From Thermosynechococcaceae cyanobacterium Okahandja (GTDB taxonomy: Bacteria > Cyanobacteriota > Cyanobacteriia > Thermosynechococcales > Thermosynechococcaceae), in the NCBI GenBank assembly GCA_041530395.1, contig CP136945.1, forward strand, positions 2,232,001-2,296,000: a DNA stretch of 64,000 bases, read 5' to 3'. Position 1 is the first letter of the stretch; every line of letters begins with the position of its first letter. The notes under the pieces were generated by a model. The model had not been told where the DNA came from, made no database searches, and saw only the letters and a program-made list of their open reading frames with translations. The position numbers and the translations under genes were made by a program. This document shows, piece by piece, positions 28,876 through 37,239 of this stretch.

Positions 28876-29978
28876 GCCATCTGCCCTAAGAGACGCTGCG
28901 GTCCTAGGCGACCCCACTGATACCCCTGTTGGAGGTAGGAGTCTAGCCTGTGGCGCAGTTGCTGGTAGCCCCAGAGGATGACGGCTCCTTGAAACACCAG
29001 TGGCGCATTGATGCTCCACAGTTCAGCACCCATACTGAACCCTGACCAAGAGGTTACATAAATGGCGGCGTACCAGAGGAGCAAAAATTGGCTCATGCCA
29101 CCAAACGCAGGGAGGGGAAAGGGCAACCCATAGGCGCGACACTGGTGGCGCAGATAACCAAGGGTGACCACCATTGCCAATAAGACATCTCCCGCCCCCG
29201 GGAGCAGGGCACTGCCGAGGAGTTGTCCCCCCAGCCACGGCCATGGTAGCTGCCGCGATCGCGATTGGTTTGCCAGCGCTGCCCCAACAGCCTGCTCAAT
29301 CGTACTTGCCTGCTGCAAAACGTGAGTCATCCGCGCCGCGAGAGCATGGTGGCTCAACCACTCGTGTAAATGGGTGCGCAGTTCGCTCATCCCTTGGCCG
29401 GTAGTACTGCTGACAACACTGACGTTGCTTAGGGGAGCCGGGGCAACCGCTCCAAGGTCGGCTTTCGTTACCACCCATCGGTAGGGGATGCCACGCGCCT
29501 CTAGTTCCTGAGAGGCTGCCATTTCCACTGCCGTGAGGCTGTCATCGGTGACCAGTAGCACTAAATCGGCGGTGGCAACTGCCCCCCACGTCATCGCTTC
29601 CCGTTCAGTACCGGCCACCTCATCAAGCCCGGGGGTGTCGGTTAAATCCACTACATGGTGATCTAAGTGCCAACGTACCGTCCGCGGCCATTGGGTCGTG
29701 CCATGCACTGCCCCCACCGGAAAAATGATCTCGCCGTAGAGGGCATTCAGGAGCGCCGACTTACCACGGCTCACCCGCCCCAGAACCACAATTTGCCATG
29801 GGATCTGGCCGAGGCGATCGCGCAGATCGTAGAGGGGCGACCAGTGCTCACTCAACTCCGCATGGTGCGTCTGATGCCATGCCAGTAGCTCATTCAAACA
29901 GGCTAAGGTCAGTTCCCTGAGCCGGACGTGCCCATGTGGTTCCTTGGCCAACAGGGTGCCAGCACCATCCATCCCCAA
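28842..29978 (-). CDS. Membrane-associated Era-like/dynamin-like GTPase
   Basis: The product of up to 378 residues has a G domain with G1 GRVSRGKS (67-74), a TTQ switch I, G3 DTPG, G4 TKAD and a probable G5 SSTTG, then two or more hydrophobic segments in the C-terminal half (LLGSALLPGAGDVLLAMVV, FLLLWYAAIYVTSW, VFQGAVILWG). This arrangement resembles cyanobacterial GTPases related to YcjX/DUF697 proteins that act at membranes. TTG 29978 follows the stop of a small upstream gene immediately; ATG 29972 is an alternative start. Function unknown. Confidence 0.83.
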   Translation of the reverse strand: MGMDGAGTLLAKEPHGHVRLRELTLACLNELLAWHQTHHAELSEHWSPLYDLRDRLGQIPWQIVVLGRVSRGKSALLNALYGEIIFPVGAVHGTTQWPRTVRWHLDHHVVDLTDTPGLDEVAGTEREAMTWGAVATADLVLLVTDDSLTAVEMAASQELEARGIPYRWVVTKADLGAVAPAPLSNVSVVSSTTGQGMSELRTHLHEWLSHHALAARMTHVLQQASTIEQAVGAALANQSRSRQLPWPWLGGQLLGSALLPGAGDVLLAMVVTLGYLRHQCRAYGLPFPLPAFGGMSQFLLLWYAAIYVTSWSGFSMGAELWSINAPLVFQGAVILWGYQQLRHRLDSYLQQGYQWGRLGPQRLLGQMAQTRANVTASG

Positions 29979-30131
29979 TCAATCCCGCCGAAACAACGAC
30001 CAGTTCGAGGCCACCGCCAAAGCGGCTGCCGCCACCAGTAAAACGGGTAACGGCAGCACCCACTGCCGCGCCATCAGCACCGCTTCCGTCAGCAGCAATA
30101 AAACCACAAAACTGGTAATGGCAATACCCAT
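29979..30131 (-). CDS. Small membrane protein (50 residues)
   Basis: ATG at 30131 opens a 50-residue frame ending TGA at 29979, filling the gap between the pentapeptide gene and the GTPase gene on the same strand. The product has two hydrophobic segments, GIAITSFVVLLLLTEAVLM and WVLPLPVLLVAAAALAVA, joined by a short polar turn (ARQ) and ending NWSLFRRD. It looks like a helical hairpin with a positively charged end. Its stop is directly followed by the GTPase start, which suggests translational coupling and a shared role. No clear ribosome site and no family that I recognise. Confidence 0.5.
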   Translation of the reverse strand: MGIAITSFVVLLLLTEAVLMARQWVLPLPVLLVAAAALAVASNWSLFRRD

Positions 30132-30140
30132 AACCAAAGC

Positions 30141-30602
30141 TTAACGACGACGGGGGGCTTCCAACGGGAAAAATGCCTTTTCGCCATTGGGTAAGGTGGC
30201 ATCGCGGAAGGTGCGTCCCCGCGCAAGGCGATCGCGCCCCCCCAGCACCGCATTCACCAGTTGCGTCCCTAAAAGGATGGCACGGTCAAGGCGAGTCATC
30301 AGCAAGTTCGCCGCCGTTAAATTAGCATTGGTTAAATTAGCGCCCGTGAGGTCTGCATTATTGAGCGTTGCCCCCGTCAAATTGGCACGACTCAGGTTCG
30401 CCCCCCGCAAATTGGCCGCATTCAGGTTGGCTCCCCGCAGATCGGCCCCCTGCAGGTTACGCCCCCGCAACCGCGCATAGCTCAGATTACAGTTGGGACA
30501 GTTCCCCGTGCGGCGCAACTGGTCTAAATCCGCTGGATTTGCCGCCAACGTGGGTAAACTAAAAGACAGCAGGCAGAGAGACGCAGCAACCTTTGCAAGC
30601 AT
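30141..30602 (-). CDS. Secreted pentapeptide-repeat protein
   Basis: The 153-residue protein has a signal peptide (VAASLCLLSFSLPTLAANPA), a CPNC pair that could form a disulfide or bind metal (NCPNCNLSYARL), then about 12 tandem A(D/N)LXX pentapeptides (LQGADLRGANLNAANLRGAN and on to about residue 115) forming a right-handed quadrilateral helix, and a charged C-terminus. Export to the periplasm or lumen is inferred from the signal peptide. It is first in a minus-strand group with the 50-residue protein and the GTPase. Confidence 0.88.
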   Translation of the reverse strand: MLAKVAASLCLLSFSLPTLAANPADLDQLRRTGNCPNCNLSYARLRGRNLQGADLRGANLNAANLRGANLSRANLTGATLNNADLTGANLTNANLTAANLLMTRLDRAILLGTQLVNAVLGGRDRLARGRTFRDATLPNGEKAFFPLEAPRRR

Positions 30603-30657
30603 AGGTCAGTCTTGGGGATAGGAGGTCTTGCTTCATCATACGCTTACCGCTCATTAA

Positions 30658-31683
30658 ATGGTGAGGGGGTCGCCCATGCTGAGCATACCTGTTGTTTCCG
30701 CCTTGGCCACACTCCAGTACTCCACCCATCTGGTGGATCACACCCAAGTGCATATGGTGGCGGCACCCATGGCCGAGTATGCGGTGGTCATGACCGAAGT
30801 GGGCGCTAATGCTCAAGAGACGTATCTAGAAACAACGGCAGCCTTTGCCCGTCGTACAGGTGCGGTGGCGGCCATGAATACGAACTTTTTTCGCTGGTTG
30901 CACGGTAACTCCCTGCGTTCATGGCAAGACTATCAAGACTGGATTATGAGGCGCATCAGCCCCGAAGGCATTGGCTATAGCGCCCTGCGCCAAACCTGCT
31001 TAACCGGACGGGGCACGATTCCGGCAGGGGTGCTCGGTGCTTACATCGTCAACGGTAACGTGGTGCGCCCCTACGATGGCGGCTACCGGGCCATGGTCAA
31101 CTTCCCTGCCACCGGGGGCATTGAATTTTATGAGGGGGAAGTTCCCGCCAATGCCTTTAATGTGGTTAGTGGGTCGCAACAGTTGCTCAGAGGCGGTCAA
31201 AAACTGCCAGTGAATGCTAGCGATCGCACCTCTCCCAAGGCCATTCTGGGGCGGCGCAATAATGAATACGTTTTTGTGGTGAGTGATGGGCGCGGCAATG
31301 GCGGCTCCCCGGGTGTCTCATTTACGGAATTACAGGCGTTTTTACTCCAGCAGGGGGTTACGGAGGCCACGGCGGTGGATGGCGGTGAGTCGGCCACATT
31401 GGTCGTAGAAGGAGCCGTCAAAAACTATCCCAACGATCAGTTTTGTGCCTTAGCACGGGTTGTACCCGCACCCACCCTCTCCTTTGTTAATCCCCAAGAA
31501 CAGGCTCGCGAAGCGGCAATGGCCATGGGGCGATCGCTACGACCCGTCGGTGCCAACATTGGCTTGGTGCCCCGTACCCCGTCTCAGGAGCGGCCTGAAC
31601 TCTCCTTTTGGCAGAAACTGCGGCAGCGGGAGTTGTGGCGCAAGGTCATCGCCCGTCTGCGGGCATGGCGCAATTGGGTGTGA
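30658..31683 (+). CDS. Phosphodiester glycosidase (NAGPA/DUF2233) family protein
   Basis: The 341-residue product matches the NAGPA domain: AAMNTNFFRW, GVLGAYIVNGNVV, KAILGRRNNEYVFVVSDGRG, and the hallmark ATAVDGGESATLVVEG. Members hydrolyse GlcNAc-1-phosphodiester links; bacterial substrates are mostly unknown. A C-terminal basic helix-rich tail (FWQKLRQRELWRKVIARL) follows. No clear signal peptide is visible from ATG 30658, although related proteins are usually exported, so the N-terminus deserves care. Divergent from the pentapeptide gene. Confidence 0.85.
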   Translation: MVRGSPMLSIPVVSALATLQYSTHLVDHTQVHMVAAPMAEYAVVMTEVGANAQETYLETTAAFARRTGAVAAMNTNFFRWLHGNSLRSWQDYQDWIMRRISPEGIGYSALRQTCLTGRGTIPAGVLGAYIVNGNVVRPYDGGYRAMVNFPATGGIEFYEGEVPANAFNVVSGSQQLLRGGQKLPVNASDRTSPKAILGRRNNEYVFVVSDGRGNGGSPGVSFTELQAFLLQQGVTEATAVDGGESATLVVEGAVKNYPNDQFCALARVVPAPTLSFVNPQEQAREAAMAMGRSLRPVGANIGLVPRTPSQERPELSFWQKLRQRELWRKVIARLRAWRNWV

Positions 31684-31713
31684 GTGTAGCGCAGAATCCC
31701 CACCACAGTTTGC

Positions 31714-31719
31714 TAAAAT
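31714..31719 (+). promoter_or_regulatory. Putative -10 box of psbX
   Basis: TAAAAT about 40 bases upstream of the ATG at 31759 and 73 bases before the family-type start at 31792. No good -35 hexamer at the normal spacing. Tentative. Confidence 0.35.
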
Positions 31720-31791
31720 CCTAGTGTTCACTTTGACGCAGGGATTGAACTGGACACCATGATGCACTCGCTGTACGCTCACTCAGTCTTG

Positions 31792-31914
31792 TTGACCATC
31801 ACCCCTTCGCTAAAAGGGTTTTTCATTGGCTTGCTGTCAGGCGCAATTGTGTTGGGAACAGCCTTTGCTGCCCTCTTGGTGTTCAGCCAATTGGATAAAG
31901 TCCAGCGTTCCTAG
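31792..31914 (+). CDS. psbX: Photosystem II protein PsbX
   Basis: PsbX is a one-helix PSII subunit near cytochrome b559 that supports quinone exchange. The product reads TITPSLKGFFIGLLSG at its N-terminus and ends QLDKVQRS, closely matching Thermosynechococcus PsbX with several substitutions in the helix. I place the start at TTG 31792 because family members start right before TITPSLKG and are about 40 residues long, but no ribosome site precedes it. An in-frame ATG pair at 31759/31762 would add 11 residues. The gene is too short for ordinary callers and lies alone between two plus-strand genes. Confidence 0.9.
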   Translation: MTITPSLKGFFIGLLSGAIVLGTAFAALLVFSQLDKVQRS

Positions 31915-31966
31915 GTGGTATTGGTTTTTCAGTGGCGCTGAGCGCAAGACACCAAACCTGAGTGGT

Positions 31967-31972
31967 TACAAT
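31967..31972 (+). promoter_or_regulatory. Putative -10 box of ycf66
   Basis: TACAAT in the context GGTTACAATAGG, about 70 bases before the ycf66 start. No clear -35. Confidence 0.4.
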
Positions 31973-32041
31973 AGGGTCATAGTCTGCCTCCTTAAGGCTA
32001 TGACTCACTCTTCAATATTGCCCCTTCGCCCTCCGGCTTGA

Positions 32042-32899
32042 ATGACACACTTCTTTTTCTCTCCACTCCTTGGCCAAATTGTTAATGTTGGACTCGGCCC
32101 TGCCGGTATTTTGGGCATTGGGTTAGCGGTGGCGGGGGCACTCCTGTACTTCCTGCGCTCAATTCGACCCGAGCTAGCCCGCGATCACGATATTTTCTTT
32201 GCGGCGGTGGCGCTCCTGTGTGGGGGCATTCTCTTTTTTCAGGGGTGGCGCCTTGACCCAATTCTGTTGTTTGGTCAGTTCTTGCTGACGGGAACAGCGG
32301 CCTTCTTTGCCTACGAAAGCATTCGTCTGCGGCGGGTTGCCACCGAACAAGCGCGGCGCAACACCCCAATTGTGGACGAAGAGCGCCCTGTCAGTCGTAG
32401 CTACACCTACCGTGCCGAACTCGAGGAACTCGACCCCTACGACGAAGAAGAGGATGAGGACTACCCACCCGTGCGCCGTATTCGCGGTACCCGCGAGGTG
32501 TCACGTTCCCGCTACGAGGAGGAGGAGGATTTTGAAGATAGCCCTCCCGTGGGTCGCCTGCCCTCCCGTCGCAGTGGTGCCAGTCCCCGCCCAACAACGG
32601 CACCGCCAGAGCGGCCTGTGCGTCGTCCCCCCTCCCGCCGTCCCCGTTCTACCCCCCCTACACCACCGGCGGATGACATTGTGGATGAACCCTACCGTCC
32701 GCCAACTCGCCCCCCCAGTCGGCGACCGCCCACTAGTCCGGCTCCAGAAACGAGCGATCGCCCCCGGCGGCGGCGACCCCCTCCGCCGTCTCGCCGCGAG
32801 GTTACCAATGATGGGAGTGAGTACGTACCCTACCAACCCATTGATCGCCCGCCCATTGATGAGCAGGATAACTCAGCCAACTTTGACGATGACCAATAG
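32042..32899 (+). CDS. ycf66: Ycf66 family protein
   Basis: Ycf66 is found in cyanobacteria and some plastids; its role is unknown. The N-terminal ~100 residues carry the domain with three or so membrane segments and hallmark strings ILGIGLAVAGALLYFLRS, RPELARDHDIFFAAVALL, FFQGWRLDPILLFGQFLL and YESIRLR. The C-terminal ~180 residues are disordered, first Asp/Glu/Arg-rich and then Pro/Arg/Ser-rich with repeated RRPPSRRP-like strings. The membrane part is conserved, the tail is not expected to be. ATG start. Confidence 0.9.
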   Translation: MTHFFFSPLLGQIVNVGLGPAGILGIGLAVAGALLYFLRSIRPELARDHDIFFAAVALLCGGILFFQGWRLDPILLFGQFLLTGTAAFFAYESIRLRRVATEQARRNTPIVDEERPVSRSYTYRAELEELDPYDEEEDEDYPPVRRIRGTREVSRSRYEEEEDFEDSPPVGRLPSRRSGASPRPTTAPPERPVRRPPSRRPRSTPPTPPADDIVDEPYRPPTRPPSRRPPTSPAPETSDRPRRRRPPPPSRREVTNDGSEYVPYQPIDRPPIDEQDNSANFDDDQ

Positions 32900-32959
32900 A
32901 GTGAGGATGCCGTGGTTCTGTGTAGGCTAGAGCAAGCTAGGTAACAAAGGCGGTACAGG

Positions 32960-33742
32960 ATGCGCAGGGGTTTACTGATTCCACTAATTGGCTTAGGGGT
33001 ATGGCTAGGAACGGGTCACGGTCAGGCTTGGGCAGTCCCCACAGCTCAGGCTACCACGGCTGTGCCCGAGGGGGTGCAGGCGGTGGTGACAGGCCTAGAT
33101 AACGCTGCCAGTCAAAAAAACATTGAGGCGGTCATGGCCTTCTACGACCCGAACTTCAGTACCCCTGATGGCCTGACGACAGACATTTTGCGACAGCAGT
33201 TGCCCCTGTTCTGGCAGCCCTACACAGAGTTGCGCTACAGTACCCGCATTGATCGCTGGCAGCAGCAAGGGGAGGATTGGCTGGTGGAGGTAACCACCAC
33301 TATTGAAGGCAAGGGAGGCGCGGGCGATCGCCCCCAGATCATTCGCGGCACGCTGCAGGCTACCCAAGTCATTCGCAACGGCAAAATTATTCGTCAAGAC
33401 ATTACTAACGAGAACACCACCGTTACCATTGGCACCCGCCCACCAACGGTTCAGTTTTCCCTACCGCAACAGGTGCGTCCGGGCGAAGACTTTAGCCTCG
33501 ATGCCATTGTCCAAGAACCCATTGGCAATGCCATTTTGCTCGGAGCTGCTAGTGATCAGCCGATCAATGCCCAGACCTACGCCAATCCCAGTCCCGTCAA
33601 GCTGGAGCTACTGGCTGCTGGCGGTATTTTTAAGGTGGGTCGGGCACCGCAGCAGCCGGGTAACCGCTGGATTTCTGTGGCGCTCATTCGGGACACAGGA
33701 ATGGTATTAATTACCCAGCGATTACGGGTAGGCAACCCTTAA
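32960..33742 (+). CDS. Secreted NTF2-like (SnoaL/DUF4440-type) domain protein
   Basis: The 260-residue product has a signal peptide (LLIPLIGLGVWLGTGHGQAWA), an NTF2-like domain (about 40-155: VVTGLDNAASQKNIEAVMAF, YDPNFSTPDGLT, the WQPYTELRYSTRID strand, LVEVTTTIEGKG) and a beta-rich C-terminal domain (QFSLPQQVRPGEDFSLDAIV). Likely periplasmic. Function unknown; NTF2-like pockets bind small hydrophobic ligands. It lies 15 bases before the minC start and probably shares its transcript. Confidence 0.78.
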   Translation: MRRGLLIPLIGLGVWLGTGHGQAWAVPTAQATTAVPEGVQAVVTGLDNAASQKNIEAVMAFYDPNFSTPDGLTTDILRQQLPLFWQPYTELRYSTRIDRWQQQGEDWLVEVTTTIEGKGGAGDRPQIIRGTLQATQVIRNGKIIRQDITNENTTVTIGTRPPTVQFSLPQQVRPGEDFSLDAIVQEPIGNAILLGAASDQPINAQTYANPSPVKLELLAAGGIFKVGRAPQQPGNRWISVALIRDTGMVLITQRLRVGNP

Positions 33743-33757
33743 TTGCCGGAGGTTTTA

Positions 33758-34531
33758 ATGGAGGATATGGCGCTCCCCCCCGCGTCTGAGCCGGAGGGTT
33801 CTGCGGTAGCCGAATCGGCTGAGCTGTTAGACCCCTCAGACAGCCTTGAGGCCACACCAGAAATTGGCCTAGAGTACACCCCCGACGGCATGAAGCTTAC
33901 CCTGCCGGAGCATCTGGAATGGGTCGATTTATGGCCACAACTTCAGGTTTGCCTCGAAGCACAAGAACAGCTTTGGTCCGGAGTGCTGGCGGTGGAGTGC
34001 AACTGTGGTCAGCGGCTGATGGATCAACGCCAGATTCAACAGTTGGCGGATGCCCTTGGGGAACGACGGCTGCAACTGGTGCAGTTGGTCACCGAGCGAC
34101 GGCAAACGGCGATCGCCGCGGCCACCCTTGGCTACAGCGTGCAGCAGAGCAAGCCCCTGTTGTCCCCCTTAATTGAACCGGATGCTGCGGTCAGTCCCCT
34201 CTATTTGAAAACCACCCTGCGCTCAGGGATAGAAATTTGCCACGGTGCCAGCGTCATTGTGGTGGGGGACGTGAACGCTGGTGCCAGTATTATTGCCGCC
34301 GGAGATATTATTGTTTGGGGGCGGTTGCGGGGGGTTGCCCATGCGGGTGCTAAGGGAAATGATCAAGCCCGCATTTTCACCCTCGAGATGGCGGCAACTC
34401 AACTGCGCATTGCCGATTTGGTTGCCCGCACACCAGAGCCGCCCAACCCGCCCTATCCTGAGGTGGCCTACGCCACAGCCCAAGGCATTCAAATTGCTCC
34501 AGCGCTGCGGCACACTTTAAATCCGTTCTAA
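33758..34531 (+). CDS. minC: Septum site-determining protein MinC
   Basis: MinC inhibits FtsZ polymerisation at the wrong sites. The 257-residue protein has an acidic N-terminal extension (to ~40), a MinC_N-like domain (KLTLPEHLEWVDLWPQLQ, LGERRLQLVQLVTERRQT) and the C-terminal beta-helix domain (TLRSGIEICHGASVIVVGDV, NAGASIIAAGDIIVWGRLRG, AHAGAKG, ARIFTLEMAATQLRIAD). ATG 33758 is chosen over TTG 33743 because GGAGG lies six bases before it. minD and minE are not in the window. The 3' end overlaps the convergent sipA-like gene by 15 bases. Confidence 0.94.
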   Translation: MEDMALPPASEPEGSAVAESAELLDPSDSLEATPEIGLEYTPDGMKLTLPEHLEWVDLWPQLQVCLEAQEQLWSGVLAVECNCGQRLMDQRQIQQLADALGERRLQLVQLVTERRQTAIAAATLGYSVQQSKPLLSPLIEPDAAVSPLYLKTTLRSGIEICHGASVIVVGDVNAGASIIAAGDIIVWGRLRGVAHAGAKGNDQARIFTLEMAATQLRIADLVARTPEPPNPPYPEVAYATAQGIQIAPALRHTLNPF

Positions 34532-34732
34532 ATACTTGGCCTCTAGTAAAAAAGCGCCTCGCTCTAAGCGAACCGCCCAATAATTGCCGGGTTGCTGTCC
34601 TAGAATGATCCCTTCCTCGCCAAGGGTGAGGACACTCGCCGGACGGAGCATGGGCATCGGTTCAGCCGTTTTGACGTAGGCCGGTAATTCAATTAAACGG
34701 ACGCGATCGCCAACAGAAAACGATTGTCCCAT
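34517..34732 (-). CDS. sipA: SipA-like DUF3148 protein
   Basis: The 71-residue SH3-like protein (FSVGDRVRLIELPAYVKT, PMPMLRPASVL, GEEGIILGQQPGNYWAVR, GAFLLEAKYLE) matches the DUF3148 family. In Synechococcus elongatus the member SipA binds the membrane histidine kinase NblS and tunes RpaB signalling in stress. The assignment to SipA itself rests on my memory of that sequence. Divergent from the HAMP-PAS gene. Confidence 0.78.
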   Translation of the reverse strand: MGQSFSVGDRVRLIELPAYVKTAEPMPMLRPASVLTLGEEGIILGQQPGNYWAVRLERGAFLLEAKYLERI

Positions 34733-34808
34733 GACCTTTAATATACAACCTTTTCTACTTTACCCCCCTTGTGTGAGCATGATCCGTATCTTAGAAGAAC
34801 GATTGTTT

Positions 34809-34838
34809 TTGGGGAAGCAGAAGGCACCCGTGTATGAT
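34809..34838 (+). promoter_or_regulatory. Putative sigma-70 promoter of the HAMP-PAS gene
   Basis: TTGGGG (34809-34814), an 18-base spacer and TATGAT (34833-34838), about 95 bases before the start at 34934. Confidence 0.42.
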
Positions 34839-34933
34839 GGCAACAGGACAGACAGTAGCGAACATACTTATCCGGTTGACCCCATGAGTTGCCGCTGCGA
34901 TCACTCTTGGCCTGCTGCGATGGATGTTGCGCA

Positions 34934-37228
34934 ATGGTGAAACAACTTTCCCCACGCTTTTTCTCACAACTCTCGGTGTCATGGCAACGCCTTGGCCTGC
35001 GGTGGAAGTTAATGGTGGCCTTAGCGGTCACGGCCATTTTCCCAGTGGCGATCGTTACTGAGTCTTTAATTCAGTTGAGCACCTTTAACTTCGAGCGACA
35101 ACTCGAAGAGCAACTACGCTCCAGCCTAGATGACCTAGATTGGGAAATTAATAACCTCAGTTACGAAGCCCGCATTCAAGCTCTGCTGATTGCCAATGCC
35201 CTGCGGGCGGAGAACGGTAACCTGCGGCTGCGCGACTTGATGAGTCCTGAACGGCTAGCTGGAGTGCTAGAGCGGGTGGATGTTTCTGAGCAGCCCATGA
35301 ACATCATGATGATTACGGATGCCGAAGGGAACGTGCTGGCGCAACGCACAATGCTGCTCGCCCCCGGTGAGAATCAGTTGCTCAGCTTGCAGGAGCAGTT
35401 CTCTTCCCCCTATCGGTTGACCCCCCACCGCACCAGCAGTATTGCCCAGTTGGCTCCCTTCCAAGTGGGTCGCGATCGCCAAGAGATGATTAGCGGCCTT
35501 GTACTACTGAATCGGCAGGAAATCAAGTTATTGGGGTTAGAGCGCCAAGCAAGGATTCCCCTACGTCCGCAGCCCATCCACAACCTGCCCCTAGAGGAAC
35601 AACCAGCGCCAGATGGCACCTACCCCATCGAGCAGGGTGACATTGGTCTTTTTGCATTTGCCGCCAAACCCCTCTACGAAAATAATCGCTTACAGGGGAT
35701 GGTTTTTACGGGTGTGCTGCTCAACAATATGCCGGATCTGGTGGATCGTACTCAACAATGGTCCACCGTTGAAACCGTAGCCACCATCTTTGCCCAAGAT
35801 TTACGAATTGCCACCAATGTGCCGTACCTCGACGGCCAAACCCGCGCCATCGGTACCCGCGTTTCGCGGCAGGTCGCCAACACTGTCCTGCACGAAGATC
35901 GCGAGTTTCGAGGCAAGGCCAATATCATTGGTTCATCCTACGCAACGGTGTACCAGCCCCTGCACGACTTTCGCCAGCAGCTTGGGCTACCCCACCCGCC
36001 CCCTATCGGCATTGCCTTTGTGGGTAAATCCCAAGCATGGATCTCCGCCATGATTGTCCAAAAGCGACTGGCGGCCTTTGTGATTACGTTGGTTACCCTT
36101 GTAGGTGCCGCAGGCTGGGCCTACATTAGTGCCAATGCTATTGTGAAGCCTATCCAAGCCCTTGCCAGTTCAACCCGACGGGTGCGCGAAGGTAACTTGG
36201 ATGCCCACGTACGGGTAGAGTCCTTTGACGAGGTGGGGGATCTGGCGGAATCCTTTAATTCAATGCTGGTGCAGTTGCAGCGCTCATTTCGCGAACTAGA
36301 GCACAAAAATCGTTCCCTTGAGCAAATTCGCGACGAACTCATTGAAGCCAACGAACAGTTTGAGGCCGTCTTAAACGCGGTTCCGGGAACCATTTCTTGG
36401 ATTAATGCCGAAGGAATTTATAAGGGGGTGAACCGCAAACTCGCAGAAACGCTGAACTTGCCACCGGAGGCATTTATTGGCCGTCCCCTTGGCTTTTTGC
36501 GCGAAGATGGCGAGCTAGCCGAGTTTATGCAACAGTTTGTTAACTCTCCTGATCTGTTTGCCTCGCGGGTTATTTCGGTAAAACGCAATGGCCGGGTGAT
36601 TTTCTATCTTGTTGCCCTGCAAAAGTACATGAAAGGTACCCACACGGTCTCGGTGGGGATTGATATTACCGATCGCATCCGGGCGGAGGAAGCGCTGCGC
36701 ATTGCCGAAGAAAATTACCGCAGTATTTTTGAAAATGCCCTCGAAGGAATCTTCCAATCTAACACCGATGGCCGCTTTATTCGGGTGAATGCTGCCATGG
36801 CCAGTATTTTTGGTTTTGACTCACCTGGGGAGATGGTCGCTTCTGTTCGGAGTATTCCCGACGAAGTGTACGTGGAGGAGGCCACCCGCGAAGAAGTTAT
36901 GAATCACTTTGAGCGTGGCAATACAACGGGGCATTTTGAGTTCAAAGCCTATCGGCGCGATCGCCAGATCATTTGGGTCGAGGTGGGGATGCGCGTCGTC
37001 CGTACCCCTGACGGTGGTATTGCTTATTACGAGGGTCTCGTGCAGGACATCACCGAGCGCAAGTATCGCGAACAGGCCATGCAACAGCAAATTGAAGAAT
37101 TAAAGGTGGAAATTGACCACGAAAAACGGCGGCAACAGGTGGCAGAAATTACTGAGACGGAGTATTTCCAACAGTTGCGACAGCAGGCCACCCATTTGCG
37201 CAAACGGAGCCATCGCATTACCACGTAA
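34934..37228 (+). CDS. Membrane sensor protein: extracytoplasmic sensor, HAMP, two PAS, no output domain
   Basis: The ~764-residue protein has a membrane helix near the N-terminus (LMVALAVTAIFPVAIVTES), a Cache-like periplasmic domain to about residue 375, a second membrane helix (FVITLVTLVGAAGWAYISA), a HAMP domain (IVKPIQALASSTRRVREGN, FDEVGDLAESFNSML), then PAS domains (FEAVLNAVPGTISWINAEG, and YRSIFENALEGIFQSNTDG) with a PAC motif (YYEGLVQDITERK). It ends in a coiled coil (EIEELKVEIDHEKRRQQVAE). No kinase, cyclase or GGDEF domain follows. ATG 34934 gives MVKQLSPRF; a TTG 45 bases upstream is less likely. It may signal through a partner protein. Confidence 0.85.
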   Translation: MVKQLSPRFFSQLSVSWQRLGLRWKLMVALAVTAIFPVAIVTESLIQLSTFNFERQLEEQLRSSLDDLDWEINNLSYEARIQALLIANALRAENGNLRLRDLMSPERLAGVLERVDVSEQPMNIMMITDAEGNVLAQRTMLLAPGENQLLSLQEQFSSPYRLTPHRTSSIAQLAPFQVGRDRQEMISGLVLLNRQEIKLLGLERQARIPLRPQPIHNLPLEEQPAPDGTYPIEQGDIGLFAFAAKPLYENNRLQGMVFTGVLLNNMPDLVDRTQQWSTVETVATIFAQDLRIATNVPYLDGQTRAIGTRVSRQVANTVLHEDREFRGKANIIGSSYATVYQPLHDFRQQLGLPHPPPIGIAFVGKSQAWISAMIVQKRLAAFVITLVTLVGAAGWAYISANAIVKPIQALASSTRRVREGNLDAHVRVESFDEVGDLAESFNSMLVQLQRSFRELEHKNRSLEQIRDELIEANEQFEAVLNAVPGTISWINAEGIYKGVNRKLAETLNLPPEAFIGRPLGFLREDGELAEFMQQFVNSPDLFASRVISVKRNGRVIFYLVALQKYMKGTHTVSVGIDITDRIRAEEALRIAEENYRSIFENALEGIFQSNTDGRFIRVNAAMASIFGFDSPGEMVASVRSIPDEVYVEEATREEVMNHFERGNTTGHFEFKAYRRDRQIIWVEVGMRVVRTPDGGIAYYEGLVQDITERKYREQAMQQQIEELKVEIDHEKRRQQVAEITETEYFQQLRQQATHLRKRSHRITT

Positions 37229-37239
37229 GTTTCCGGCTC

